From: Aeromonas schubertii
Lineage (GTDB): Bacteria; Pseudomonadota; Gammaproteobacteria; Enterobacterales; Aeromonadaceae
Assembly: GCF_000820105.1 (NCBI RefSeq)
Contig: NZ_CDDB01000001.1
Coordinates: 62,001 to 126,000, forward strand
Direction of reading: 5' to 3'
Length of the DNA: 64,000 bases
The notes under the pieces are model-generated. The model did no database searches and was not told the DNA's origin. It saw only the letters and a list, made by a program, of their open reading frames with translations. How positions within the stretch are numbered: position 1 is the first letter of the stretch; each line of letters starts with the position of its first letter. This document shows positions 51,116 to 58,946 of this stretch, piece by piece. The position numbers were made by a program, and so were the translations under genes.

Positions 51116-52753
51116 GTGAGCGTCGAACAACACAATATGAGTGCGCGGGGCGAGGCCCTGCGTCAGACCGGCCGGGCCGACAGCCTGCTGCCGGTCAGCG
51201 TGACCTACGAGAGCCGGGGCCGGCTGCTGCTGATTGGCCCCGAGGACAGGGTACGCCGGGCGGCGGCCCTGGCGGCCCCCGAGCTTCACCTCACCCTGGC
51301 GGTGAGCGAGCAGCCCAGCGACAGCCAGGCCCGGGATCTGGAGGCCATCTTCAACGCCACCGCAGCCCTTGAGAGCCTCACGGTGCGCGATGCTGCCCTC
51401 GAGGGCTATCTTGGCCACTTCTCATTGCGCGTGCGAAGCCAGGGAGGGGAGAGCCTTCTGCTCGAGCGTCTCTGCCATGGTCCCCAGGGGCACTTCGATC
51501 TGGTGCTCGATCTGGGACTGCGCCCCCTCATCGCCCTCGAGCGTCCCCCCTTCGGCTATCGCCATCTGGCCGATGACGAGGCGCTGGCCGAGGCGATGGA
51601 GGCGCTGGCGGGAATGATTGGCCTCTTCGACAAGCCCCGCTACTTCACCCTGGATAGCGAGGCGTGCGCCTTTACCGCCCGTGGCGTGCCCGGCTGCAGT
51701 CGCTGTCTGGATCGCTGCGCCAGCGATGCCATCAGGGTCGAGGCGGGGCAGGTGCGTATCGATCCCTTCCTCTGTCAGGGGCTTGGCAGCTGTGCCAGCG
51801 CCTGTCCTACCGGCGCCATCCACTATCGGGAGCCCGAACCCGAGGTGCTCGAGGATTACCTCTGGCGCCTGCTCGAGCGCTACCGGGCGGCCGGGGGCCA
51901 TCACCCCTCCTTGCTGATCGTCGCACACGAAACGCCCCTGGCCCTCGAGCAGCTGCCCGGCCACTGGCTTCCCCTCTCGGTCGACGAGGTGGGGTCGGTC
52001 GGGGTCGAGAGCTGGTTGCTGGCCCTGGCGGCCGGCGCCGGTCAGGTGCGCATCCTCACCACCGGGTGCGGCCCCACGGTGCGCCAGACCCTGGAGCAGG
52101 AGGTGGCCCAGGCCCAATTCCTGCTCGGCGGCGCCGGCCTGCCCCGGGATGCCATCGCTCTGTGGGATGGAGAGAGTCCGCTGCCGGCCCCGGTGGCGCG
52201 TCTGCCGTTGCTGGCTCGCCCGGTAAAGGGGGGCAAGCGCGAGCGCCTGTTCGCCGCCTTCGATGCCCTGCGTGGTGATGCCGGCACTGATCAGCCCATC
52301 CCCCTGCCCGCCGGCGCCCCCTACGGGGCCGTGGTGCTGGCCGAGGCCGACTGCACCCTCTGCATGGGGTGCGTGGCGGTCTGCCCCACCGGCGCCCTGC
52401 ACAGCCCCGGGGATATGCCGGCGCTCCATTTTACCGAGCAATCCTGCGTGCAGTGCGGCCTGTGCGAGCGGGCCTGCCCGGAGCGGGTCATCGCGCTTTC
52501 GCCGCGCCTGCTGCCCGACACGCAGGCGCGCCGCAGCGCTCGCCAGCTCAAGGGGGAGGAGCCCGCCTGCTGCATTCGTTGTGGCAAGCCCTATGCGCCG
52601 GCCTCTCTGGTGCGACGCATTCGCGAGAAGCTGGCCGGTCACAGCCAGTTTCAGGGGGCGGCCTTCGATCGGCTATTGATGTGTGAGGATTGCCGGGTGC
52701 GCGATGTGTTCGAGCCCCTGGTGGCCAATCCGCTGGATCAGGTCAAGGTATAA
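51116..52753 (+). CDS. Multi-cluster 4Fe-4S ferredoxin-type protein of the fdh operon
   Basis: 545 aa cytosolic iron-sulfur protein. One ferredoxin block follows the N-terminal third (CSRCLDRCASDAI...CASACPTGAI), a second lies near 405-450 (CTLCMGCVAVCPTGAL, CVQCGLCERACPE), and a C-terminal pair CCIRCGKP ... LLMCEDCRVRD may bind metal. GTG start at 51116 with GAGGA 6 nt before; an ATG at 51137 is possible. Its kin sit in Shewanella- and Aeromonas-type fdh operons. Electron transfer or cluster supply is inferred. Confidence 0.8.
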   Translation: MSVEQHNMSARGEALRQTGRADSLLPVSVTYESRGRLLLIGPEDRVRRAAALAAPELHLTLAVSEQPSDSQARDLEAIFNATAALESLTVRDAALEGYLGHFSLRVRSQGGESLLLERLCHGPQGHFDLVLDLGLRPLIALERPPFGYRHLADDEALAEAMEALAGMIGLFDKPRYFTLDSEACAFTARGVPGCSRCLDRCASDAIRVEAGQVRIDPFLCQGLGSCASACPTGAIHYREPEPEVLEDYLWRLLERYRAAGGHHPSLLIVAHETPLALEQLPGHWLPLSVDEVGSVGVESWLLALAAGAGQVRILTTGCGPTVRQTLEQEVAQAQFLLGGAGLPRDAIALWDGESPLPAPVARLPLLARPVKGGKRERLFAAFDALRGDAGTDQPIPLPAGAPYGAVVLAEADCTLCMGCVAVCPTGALHSPGDMPALHFTEQSCVQCGLCERACPERVIALSPRLLPDTQARRSARQLKGEEPACCIRCGKPYAPASLVRRIREKLAGHSQFQGAAFDRLLMCEDCRVRDVFEPLVANPLDQVKV

Positions 52754-52762
52754 GGGCGCACC

Positions 52763-53344
52763 ATGAACGAAACCATACGCAGTGACATCTATGCCCTGCT
52801 CGCCAGCCTGTGGCGTGCCCCCCCGGCGGGGGAGCAGCTGCAGTGGCTGCGAACCCTGGAGGCGACGCCGGGCCCCCTGGCCCGTGGCCTCGGCCTGCTG
52901 CAACTGGCGGCGAGCAGCCGCAGCGAGCAGGAGCTGGCCGAGGAGTATCAGGATCTCTTCATTGGCCTGGGACGCGGCGAAATCGTGCCCTTTGCCTCCT
53001 GGTACCTCACCGGCTCTCTGATGGAGATGCCCCTTGCCGTGCTGCGCCGGGACTTGGCCCGCCTCGGCTTCGAGCGTCAGAGCGGGGTGTGCGAGCCCGA
53101 GGATCACCTGGCCGCCCTGTGCGAGGTGATGGCGATCCTCTGCGCCGAGGAGCACCCGGCCCGCAACCCCTTCTTCGAGCAGCACCTGGCCCCCTGGGTC
53201 GGCGCCTGCTGCCGGGATCAACAGAAGGCGGGCAGCGCCGCCTTCTACCGCAGCGTCGCGGCCCTGGCCGACGACTTCTTTACCCAGGAGATGGCCCTGC
53301 GTCTGCCCTTTGGGGCGCCGCGGGTCGACTTCTCAAGACAATAA
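52763..53344 (+). CDS. TorD/DmsD-family redox enzyme maturation chaperone
   Basis: 193 aa all-helical protein (IRSDIYALLASLWRAPP; EEYQDLFIGLGRGEIVPFASWYLTG; RLGFERQSGVCEPEDHLAALC), with the Y/F-x-x-L-F-x-G...P-x-x-S-x-Y pattern of TorD-like chaperones. It probably binds the Tat signal of FdhA while cofactor is inserted. Lies 9 nt after the ferredoxin gene and just ahead of the Tat-signal genes. Confidence 0.88.
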   Translation: MNETIRSDIYALLASLWRAPPAGEQLQWLRTLEATPGPLARGLGLLQLAASSRSEQELAEEYQDLFIGLGRGEIVPFASWYLTGSLMEMPLAVLRRDLARLGFERQSGVCEPEDHLAALCEVMAILCAEEHPARNPFFEQHLAPWVGACCRDQQKAGSAAFYRSVAALADDFFTQEMALRLPFGAPRVDFSRQ

Positions 53345-53366
53345 CGACACAGACGGAGAGTACAGC

Positions 53367-53564
53367 ATGAGCGATGAGAAGCTGGAGAACCCCTCCCGTC
53401 GCCACCTGCTCAAGGGAGCGGGGGTGGCGGTGGTGGCCGGTGCCGTGATAGGGGCCGCGAGCCAGGCCGTGGCCGCGGACGGGGATGCCCCCGAGCAGGG
53501 CAATGGCTATCGCGAGAGCGATCATGTGAAGGCCTACTACCGCTCATTGCGCGGTACCGAGTGA
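53367..53564 (+). CDS. Small Tat-target protein of the formate dehydrogenase region
   Basis: 65 aa. Twin-arginine signal SRRHLLKGAG followed by a hydrophobic AVVAGAVIGAASQAVA, then a short mature part of about 30 residues ending ESDHVKAYYRSLRGTE. This is the 'formate dehydrogenase region TAT target' family, always just upstream of fdhA. ATG with GACGGAGAG upstream. It may be a small subunit or assembly partner of the enzyme. Confidence 0.88.
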   Translation: MSDEKLENPSRRHLLKGAGVAVVAGAVIGAASQAVAADGDAPEQGNGYRESDHVKAYYRSLRGTE

Positions 53565-53577
53565 GGAGTCGGGGACG

Positions 53578-56433
53578 ATGAAACTGAAAAAACGCGATGC
53601 GCATCTTGCACCGGTGAACGGCCAGGGGATGACCCGCCGCGCCTTTATGGTCAACTCAGGCCTGGCGGCCGGCGGTGCCCTGGCGGCCGGCTGGCTGGCG
53701 CCGGGCATGATGCGCCGGGCCGAGGCCAAGGAGATCCCCTTTGCCGCCCCGGTCGAGGTGAAGCGCACCATCTGCTCCCACTGCTCGGTGGGCTGCGGCG
53801 TCTATGCCGAGGTGCAGGAGGGGGTGTGGACCGGTCAGGAGCCGGCCTTCGATCACCCCTTCAACCTGGGTGGTCACTGCGCCAAGGGGGCGGCCCTGCG
53901 CGAGCATGGCCACGGGGAGCGTCGCCTCAAGTACCCCATGAAGCTGGTGGGCGGCAAGTGGCAGCGCATCAGCTGGGATCAGGCCATCGAAGAGGTGGGC
54001 AATGAGGTGCTGCGCCTTCGCAAGGAGTCCGGCCCCGACAGCGTCTACTGGCTCGGCTCTGCCAAGCACTCCAACGAGCAGGCCTACCTGTTTCGCAAGA
54101 TGGCCTCCCTGTGGGGCACCAACAACGTGGATCACCAGGCGCGGATCTGCCACTCCACCACGGTCGCAGGGGTCGCCAACACCTGGGGCTACGGGGCCAT
54201 GACCAACAGCCTGAACGACATGCACAACAGCAAGTCAATCATGTTTATCGGCTCCAACCCGGCCGAGGCCCACCCGGTCGCCATGCAGCACATCCTGCTG
54301 GCGAAAGAGCGCAACGGCTGCAAGATCCTGGTGGTGGATCCGCGCCGTACCCGCACCGCCGCCAAGGCGGACATGTACCTCTCCCTGCGCCCGGGCACCG
54401 ACGTCGCCTTTATCTGGGGGCTGCTCTGGCACATCTTCCAAAACGGTTGGGAAGACAAGGAGTTCATCCGCACCCGGGTGTTTGGCCTGGACGAGGTGAA
54501 AAAAGAGGTGGCACGCTGGACCCCGGCGGAAGTGGAGCGGGTGACCGGTCTGAACGAACAAGAGGTCCGCGGCGCCGCCAAGCTGCTCTCCGATAACCGC
54601 CCCGGCTGCGTGGTCTGGTGCATGGGTGGCACCCAGCACACTACCGGCAACAACAATACCCGCGCCTACTGCATCCTCGAGCTGGCCCTTGGCAACGTGG
54701 GCAAGAGCGGCGGTGGCACCAACATCTTCCGTGGCCACGACAACGTGCAGGGGGCCACCGACTTTGGCGTCACCTCCGACACCCTGCCCGGCTACTACGG
54801 GCTGGAAGAGGGGGCCTGGAAGCACTGGGCCAAGGTGTGGGATCTTGACTACGAGTGGATCAAGGGCCGCTTCGACAACAAGGCCTATAACGGCAAGTTC
54901 CCCATGAACAGCAACGGCATCCCGGTCTCCCGCTGGGTGGACGGGGTGTTGGAGAAGGTCGATCTCATCGAGCAGGGCACCAACATTCGCGCCATGTTCT
55001 ACTGGGGTCACGCGGTCAACTCCCAGACCCGCGGCCCCGAGATGAAGAAGGCGATGCAAAAGCTCGACATGATGGTGATCGTTGACCCGTACCCCACCGT
55101 CGCCGCCGTGATGAACGATCGCACCGACGGCGTCTATCTCCTGCCGGCCACCACCCAGTTCGAGACCTATGGCTCGGTGACGGCCACCAACCGCTCCATG
55201 CAGTGGCGCGACAAGGTGGTCGAGCCCCTGTTCGAGTCCAAGGTCGATCACGAGATCATGTATCTCTTGAGCAAGAAGCTGGGTTTTGCCGATCAGCTCT
55301 TCAAGCACATCAAGGTCGAGCACAACCAGCCCCTGCTCGAGGACGTGGTGCGCGAGTATAACCGCGGCATGTGGACCATCGGTTACACCGGCCAGAGCCC
55401 GGAGCGCCTCAAGGCGCACCAGCAGAGCTGGCACACCTTCAACAAGACCAGCCTCAAGGCCGAAGGGGGCGCCGTGAGCGGCGAGATCTACGGCTTGCCC
55501 TGGCCCTGCTGGGGCACCCCCGAGATGAAACACCCGGGCAGCCACATCCTCTACGACACCAGCATCCCGGTGTCGGAAGGGGGCGGCGGTTTTCGTCCGC
55601 GCTTCGGGGTCGAGTACCAGGGGGTCTCCCTGCTGGCCGAGGACTCCTGGCCCAAGGGCAGCGAGATTCAGGATGGTTATCCCGAGATCACCGCGGATCT
55701 GCTCAAACAGCTTGGCTGGTGGGATGAGCTGACTGAGGCCGAGAAGCTGGCGGCCGAGGGCAAGAACTGGAAGACCGACCTCTCCGGCGGGATCCAGCGG
55801 GTCGCCATCAAGCACGGCTATACCCCCTATGGCAACGGCAAGGCGCGCTGCCTGGTGTGGACCTTCCCGGATCAGGTGCCCAAGCACCGTGAGCCCCTCT
55901 ACACCCCGCGCCGGGATCTGCTGGCCGACTACGCCACCTGGCCCGATGCCAAGAGCCTGTGGCGCCTGCCGACCCAGTACGCCTCGGTGCAGGAGAAAGA
56001 CGTCAGCAAGGAGTTTCCCATCATCCTCACCTCGGGCCGTCTGGTCGAATACGAGGGAGGGGGCGACGAGACCCGCTCCAACCCCTGGCTCGCCGAGCTG
56101 CAGCAGGAGATGTTCGTCGAGATGAACCCGGTGGACGCCAACGACGTGGGCGTGCGCGACGGCCAGGATGTGTGGGTCGAGGGGCCGGAGGGGGGCCGGG
56201 TCAAGGTGAAAGCCCTGGTGACGCCGAGGGTCAAGGCGGGGCTCGCCTTTATGCCATTCCACTTCGGTGGTCACTTCGAGGGTCAGGATCTGAGATCCAA
56301 ATACCCGCAAGGGTCTGACCCCTATGTGCTGGGTGAGTCGGTCAACATCGTCACCACCTATGGCTATGACCCGGTTACCCAGATGCAGGAGACCAAGGTC
56401 ACCCTGTGCCGTTTTCGTAAAGTAGGAGCCTGA
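53578..56433 (+). CDS. fdhA: Formate dehydrogenase catalytic subunit (cysteine form)
   Basis: 951 aa periplasmic Mo/W-bis-MGD enzyme. Tat signal MTRRAFMVNSGLAAGG (about 16-45). Cluster ligands C66, C69, C73 and C101 (CSHCSVGCG, GGHCAKG). The metal-binding residue is C191 in RICHSTTVAG (TGC codon at 54148), where E. coli FdnG has selenocysteine encoded by UGA; no in-frame UGA or SECIS is needed. The histidine next to it is conserved. Oxidises formate to CO2, passing electrons via FdhB and FdhC to quinone. Encoded beside tungstate uptake, so tungsten is possible. Confidence 0.97.
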   Translation: MKLKKRDAHLAPVNGQGMTRRAFMVNSGLAAGGALAAGWLAPGMMRRAEAKEIPFAAPVEVKRTICSHCSVGCGVYAEVQEGVWTGQEPAFDHPFNLGGHCAKGAALREHGHGERRLKYPMKLVGGKWQRISWDQAIEEVGNEVLRLRKESGPDSVYWLGSAKHSNEQAYLFRKMASLWGTNNVDHQARICHSTTVAGVANTWGYGAMTNSLNDMHNSKSIMFIGSNPAEAHPVAMQHILLAKERNGCKILVVDPRRTRTAAKADMYLSLRPGTDVAFIWGLLWHIFQNGWEDKEFIRTRVFGLDEVKKEVARWTPAEVERVTGLNEQEVRGAAKLLSDNRPGCVVWCMGGTQHTTGNNNTRAYCILELALGNVGKSGGGTNIFRGHDNVQGATDFGVTSDTLPGYYGLEEGAWKHWAKVWDLDYEWIKGRFDNKAYNGKFPMNSNGIPVSRWVDGVLEKVDLIEQGTNIRAMFYWGHAVNSQTRGPEMKKAMQKLDMMVIVDPYPTVAAVMNDRTDGVYLLPATTQFETYGSVTATNRSMQWRDKVVEPLFESKVDHEIMYLLSKKLGFADQLFKHIKVEHNQPLLEDVVREYNRGMWTIGYTGQSPERLKAHQQSWHTFNKTSLKAEGGAVSGEIYGLPWPCWGTPEMKHPGSHILYDTSIPVSEGGGGFRPRFGVEYQGVSLLAEDSWPKGSEIQDGYPEITADLLKQLGWWDELTEAEKLAAEGKNWKTDLSGGIQRVAIKHGYTPYGNGKARCLVWTFPDQVPKHREPLYTPRRDLLADYATWPDAKSLWRLPTQYASVQEKDVSKEFPIILTSGRLVEYEGGGDETRSNPWLAELQQEMFVEMNPVDANDVGVRDGQDVWVEGPEGGRVKVKALVTPRVKAGLAFMPFHFGGHFEGQDLRSKYPQGSDPYVLGESVNIVTTYGYDPVTQMQETKVTLCRFRKVGA

Positions 56434-56437
56434 CCCC

Positions 56438-57061
56438 ATGGCCAGAATGAAGTTTTTGTGTGACACCAAGCGCTGCATCGAGTGCAACGGCTGTGTGACC
56501 GCGTGCAAGAACGAGAACGACGATGCCCTGGAGTGGGGCATCCAGCGCCGCCGTGTGGTGACCCTCAATGACGGCCTGCCCGGCGAGACCTCCATCTCGG
56601 TGGCCTGCATGCACTGCACCGACGCCCCCTGCATGGCGGTCTGTCCGGCCGACTGCTTCTATCACACCGACGACGGCATAGTGCTGCACAACAAGGATCT
56701 CTGCATCGGCTGCGGCTACTGCCTGTTTGCCTGTCCGTTCGGCGCCCCCCAGTTTCCCAAGCAGGGTGCCTTCGGCGAGCGCGGCAAGATGGACAAGTGC
56801 ACCTTCTGCGCCGGCGGACCGGAGGAGGATCACAGCGAGGCGGAGCGCAAGAAGTATGGGGCCAACCGCATCGCCGAAGGCAAGCTGCCCATGTGTGCCG
56901 AGCTCTGCTCCACCAAGGCCTTGCTGGCCGGGGATGCGGCCATGATCTCCGACATCTTCCGGGAGCGGGTCGCTTATCGCGGTGCCAAAGAGGCCGCCTG
57001 GAGCAGCGGGGATGAGCTGTTCCACGACGCCAGCAAGGTGAGCAAGGGAGGGGCGGCATGA
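56438..57061 (+). CDS. fdhB: Formate dehydrogenase iron-sulfur subunit
   Basis: 207 aa with four cysteine-rich ferredoxin motifs: CIECNGCVTACKNEN, CMHCTDAPCMAVCPADC, CIGCGYCLFACPFG and the pair CTFCAGG / CAELCSTKALL. Holds four [4Fe-4S] clusters wiring FdhA to the heme subunit. No membrane helix, unlike FdnH. Its ATG follows FdhA by 4 nt and its stop overlaps fdhC (ATGA). Confidence 0.95.
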   Translation: MARMKFLCDTKRCIECNGCVTACKNENDDALEWGIQRRRVVTLNDGLPGETSISVACMHCTDAPCMAVCPADCFYHTDDGIVLHNKDLCIGCGYCLFACPFGAPQFPKQGAFGERGKMDKCTFCAGGPEEDHSEAERKKYGANRIAEGKLPMCAELCSTKALLAGDAAMISDIFRERVAYRGAKEAAWSSGDELFHDASKVSKGGAA

Positions 57062-58023
57062 AAACCTGGCTAATGGCCCTGTTTGCTGCCCTGCTGATGG
57101 TGAGTACCGCAAGCGTTGCCGATGCCAGGAAGGAGGCCATCGGCTTTGCCGGGGCCGACTACTGGCGGGCGGTGAAGGACGGGCAGGAGGGGACCACCAC
57201 CTCCCGCTCTCCCGAGCACGGGGTACTCATCTCGGTGCCGGGTCAGGTGTGGTTTGAGGTGAAGACCAAGTGGGTGTCGCCCCTCGGGGCCCTGGCCATC
57301 TTCGGCTCTCTGGGCATGTGCGGCCTCTTCTACCTGGTGGTGGGGCAGACCAGGCTCTCCAAGCCCAGAACCGGGCGCAAGCTCAAGCGCTGGAGCCGGA
57401 TGGACAGGGCCCTGCACTGGACCACGGCGACCATGTTCCTGACCCTGGCAGGGTCCGGGCTTGCCATCATCTATGGCAAGTACTTCATCAAGCCGGTGGT
57501 GAGCATCGGTGTCTGGCAGAACTGGATCTGGTTTGCCAAGGTGTTTCACAACTATGTGGGGCCGCTTTTCTTCCTCTGTTTGCTCGGGGTGCTCATCAAG
57601 TGGTTTCGCCACAACATCGTCAACATGGTCGATGTGCAGTGGTTTATGAAATTTGGCGGCATGCTGGGCAAGCACAAGGGGAGTCACCCCTCGGCGGGCT
57701 TCTCCAACGGCGGTGAGAAGGCGATCTTCTGGCTGCTCATCTGGTTTGGCGGCATCGTGGTGGCGACCGGGCTGTTTCTGGACTTCCCCATCTTCGGCCA
57801 ACTGCGCCGCCAGATGGAGTGGGCCAGCTTCATCCATATCGTCGGCGCCCTCATCCTCATCTGCGGCTTCATCTTCCATATCTACATGGGCCTGTTCCAG
57901 CTGGAAGGGGCGCTGGAGGGGATGGTGACCGGCGAGGTGGACGAGACCTGGGCCAAGGAGCACCACGATCTCTGGTATGAAGAGGTAAAACACACCCTGG
58001 AGCCCCCGGCGCCCAAGCGCTGA
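57058..58023 (+). CDS. fdhC: Formate dehydrogenase cytochrome b556 subunit
   Basis: 321 aa with a cleavable-looking N-terminal segment (WLMALFAALLMVSTASVADA) and four membrane helices (about 80-100, 122-142, 170-190, 222-245 and a further one near 260-285). RWSRMDRALHWTTATMFLTL carries a heme His, as do FHNYVGPLFF and FIHIVGALILICGFIFHIYM. Longer at the N-terminus than FdnI (217 aa), as in Shewanella-type FdhC. Takes electrons from FdhB to quinone. Last gene of the operon. Confidence 0.93.
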   Translation: MKTWLMALFAALLMVSTASVADARKEAIGFAGADYWRAVKDGQEGTTTSRSPEHGVLISVPGQVWFEVKTKWVSPLGALAIFGSLGMCGLFYLVVGQTRLSKPRTGRKLKRWSRMDRALHWTTATMFLTLAGSGLAIIYGKYFIKPVVSIGVWQNWIWFAKVFHNYVGPLFFLCLLGVLIKWFRHNIVNMVDVQWFMKFGGMLGKHKGSHPSAGFSNGGEKAIFWLLIWFGGIVVATGLFLDFPIFGQLRRQMEWASFIHIVGALILICGFIFHIYMGLFQLEGALEGMVTGEVDETWAKEHHDLWYEEVKHTLEPPAPKR

Positions 58024-58038
58024 CGGCAAGGGAAATAC

Positions 58039-58065
58039 AGAGGGCGCCATCAGGCGCCCTCTCTC
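58039..58065 (+). terminator. Terminator of the fdh operon
   Basis: AGAGGGCGCC-ATCA-GGCGCCCTCT followed by CTCTTT: a 10-bp perfect stem between fdhC and the convergent gene at 58079, so possibly acting both ways. Confidence 0.85.
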
Positions 58066-58078
58066 TTTGGTCGGGATC

Positions 58079-58831
58079 TCAAGGCTTGCTCTTGCGCTGT
58101 TGCTCCAGATAGAGGGTCTCGTACTTGTCCAGCAACTGCTCGACCCACTGGCTCATGCCGGGTGCCTGAAGCATGGGCTCGAGGCGCTCCAGGGTGGCCA
58201 GGTGGGGCGAACGGAGGGAGATGGAGATATAGAGCTCACTTCGTTGCAGGGGCCAGGGGAGATCGGCCAGACCGCTCTGGGGATAGTTCTCTCTGAGAAA
58301 GAGACGGCCGGCGGCGCGGCCATAGGGGACGAAGTCGACCCGCTCACTGGCCAGCAGGCCAAACATCTGCCTGAGGGTTCCGACCCTGTGGATCCGGGTG
58401 TGTGTCTCCAAAAAGGCATCGAGCTCACCCCCCAGGCTCACGCCGAGCATCATGGCGCCCCGTTGGTCGGTGAGATCCTCGCGTCCTTGCATGAGCCTGG
58501 GGGTGGGCTGGCGCACGAAGATGGCCATGTCGTTAAAGGCCATCGGGGTCTGGCTGAATTGTGAGTAGCCCTCGCGTTCCGGATTGCGCAGGGAGCAGAT
58601 GTTGATGTCCACCTCACCGGAGGCCACCTTCTGCTGACAACGGGCCCAGGGCCCCACATAGGAGAGGTCGACACTAAAGCCGAGCCGCCGGTAGAGGGTG
58701 CTGACCACGTCGGCACAGACACCGATGATCTTGCCATCGCTTAACCAGTTCCAGGGCGGGTAGTCGTGATGACCACAGGCGGTGATGGTCGAGGTGGCCA
58801 GGGTGGCAGAGAGCCAAAGGGAGATCAGCAT
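58079..58831 (-). CDS. Periplasmic solute-binding protein (family 3-like)
   Basis: 250 aa. Signal segment MLISLWLSATLATST, then CGHHDYPPWNWLSDGKIIGVCADVVSTLY, LSYVGPWARCQQKVASGEVDINICS and FVPYGRAAGRLFL, the amino-acid-binding-protein fold. Contains a Cys pair likely to form a disulfide. No permease nearby; similar single copies often act in sensing. Ligand unknown. Confidence 0.75.
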   Translation of the reverse strand: MLISLWLSATLATSTITACGHHDYPPWNWLSDGKIIGVCADVVSTLYRRLGFSVDLSYVGPWARCQQKVASGEVDINICSLRNPEREGYSQFSQTPMAFNDMAIFVRQPTPRLMQGREDLTDQRGAMMLGVSLGGELDAFLETHTRIHRVGTLRQMFGLLASERVDFVPYGRAAGRLFLRENYPQSGLADLPWPLQRSELYISISLRSPHLATLERLEPMLQAPGMSQWVEQLLDKYETLYLEQQRKSKP

Positions 58832-58946
58832 ATCAGGTGTTCCAGCCAGGTTTTCTTGAGTTTAGGTGAGGGATCCCGATAGTTTGTGACAAAAAAATAC
58901 CCTCGCCGGGGCGAGGGTAGGGTGTTTATTCAGGGGTGTGCAGCGC

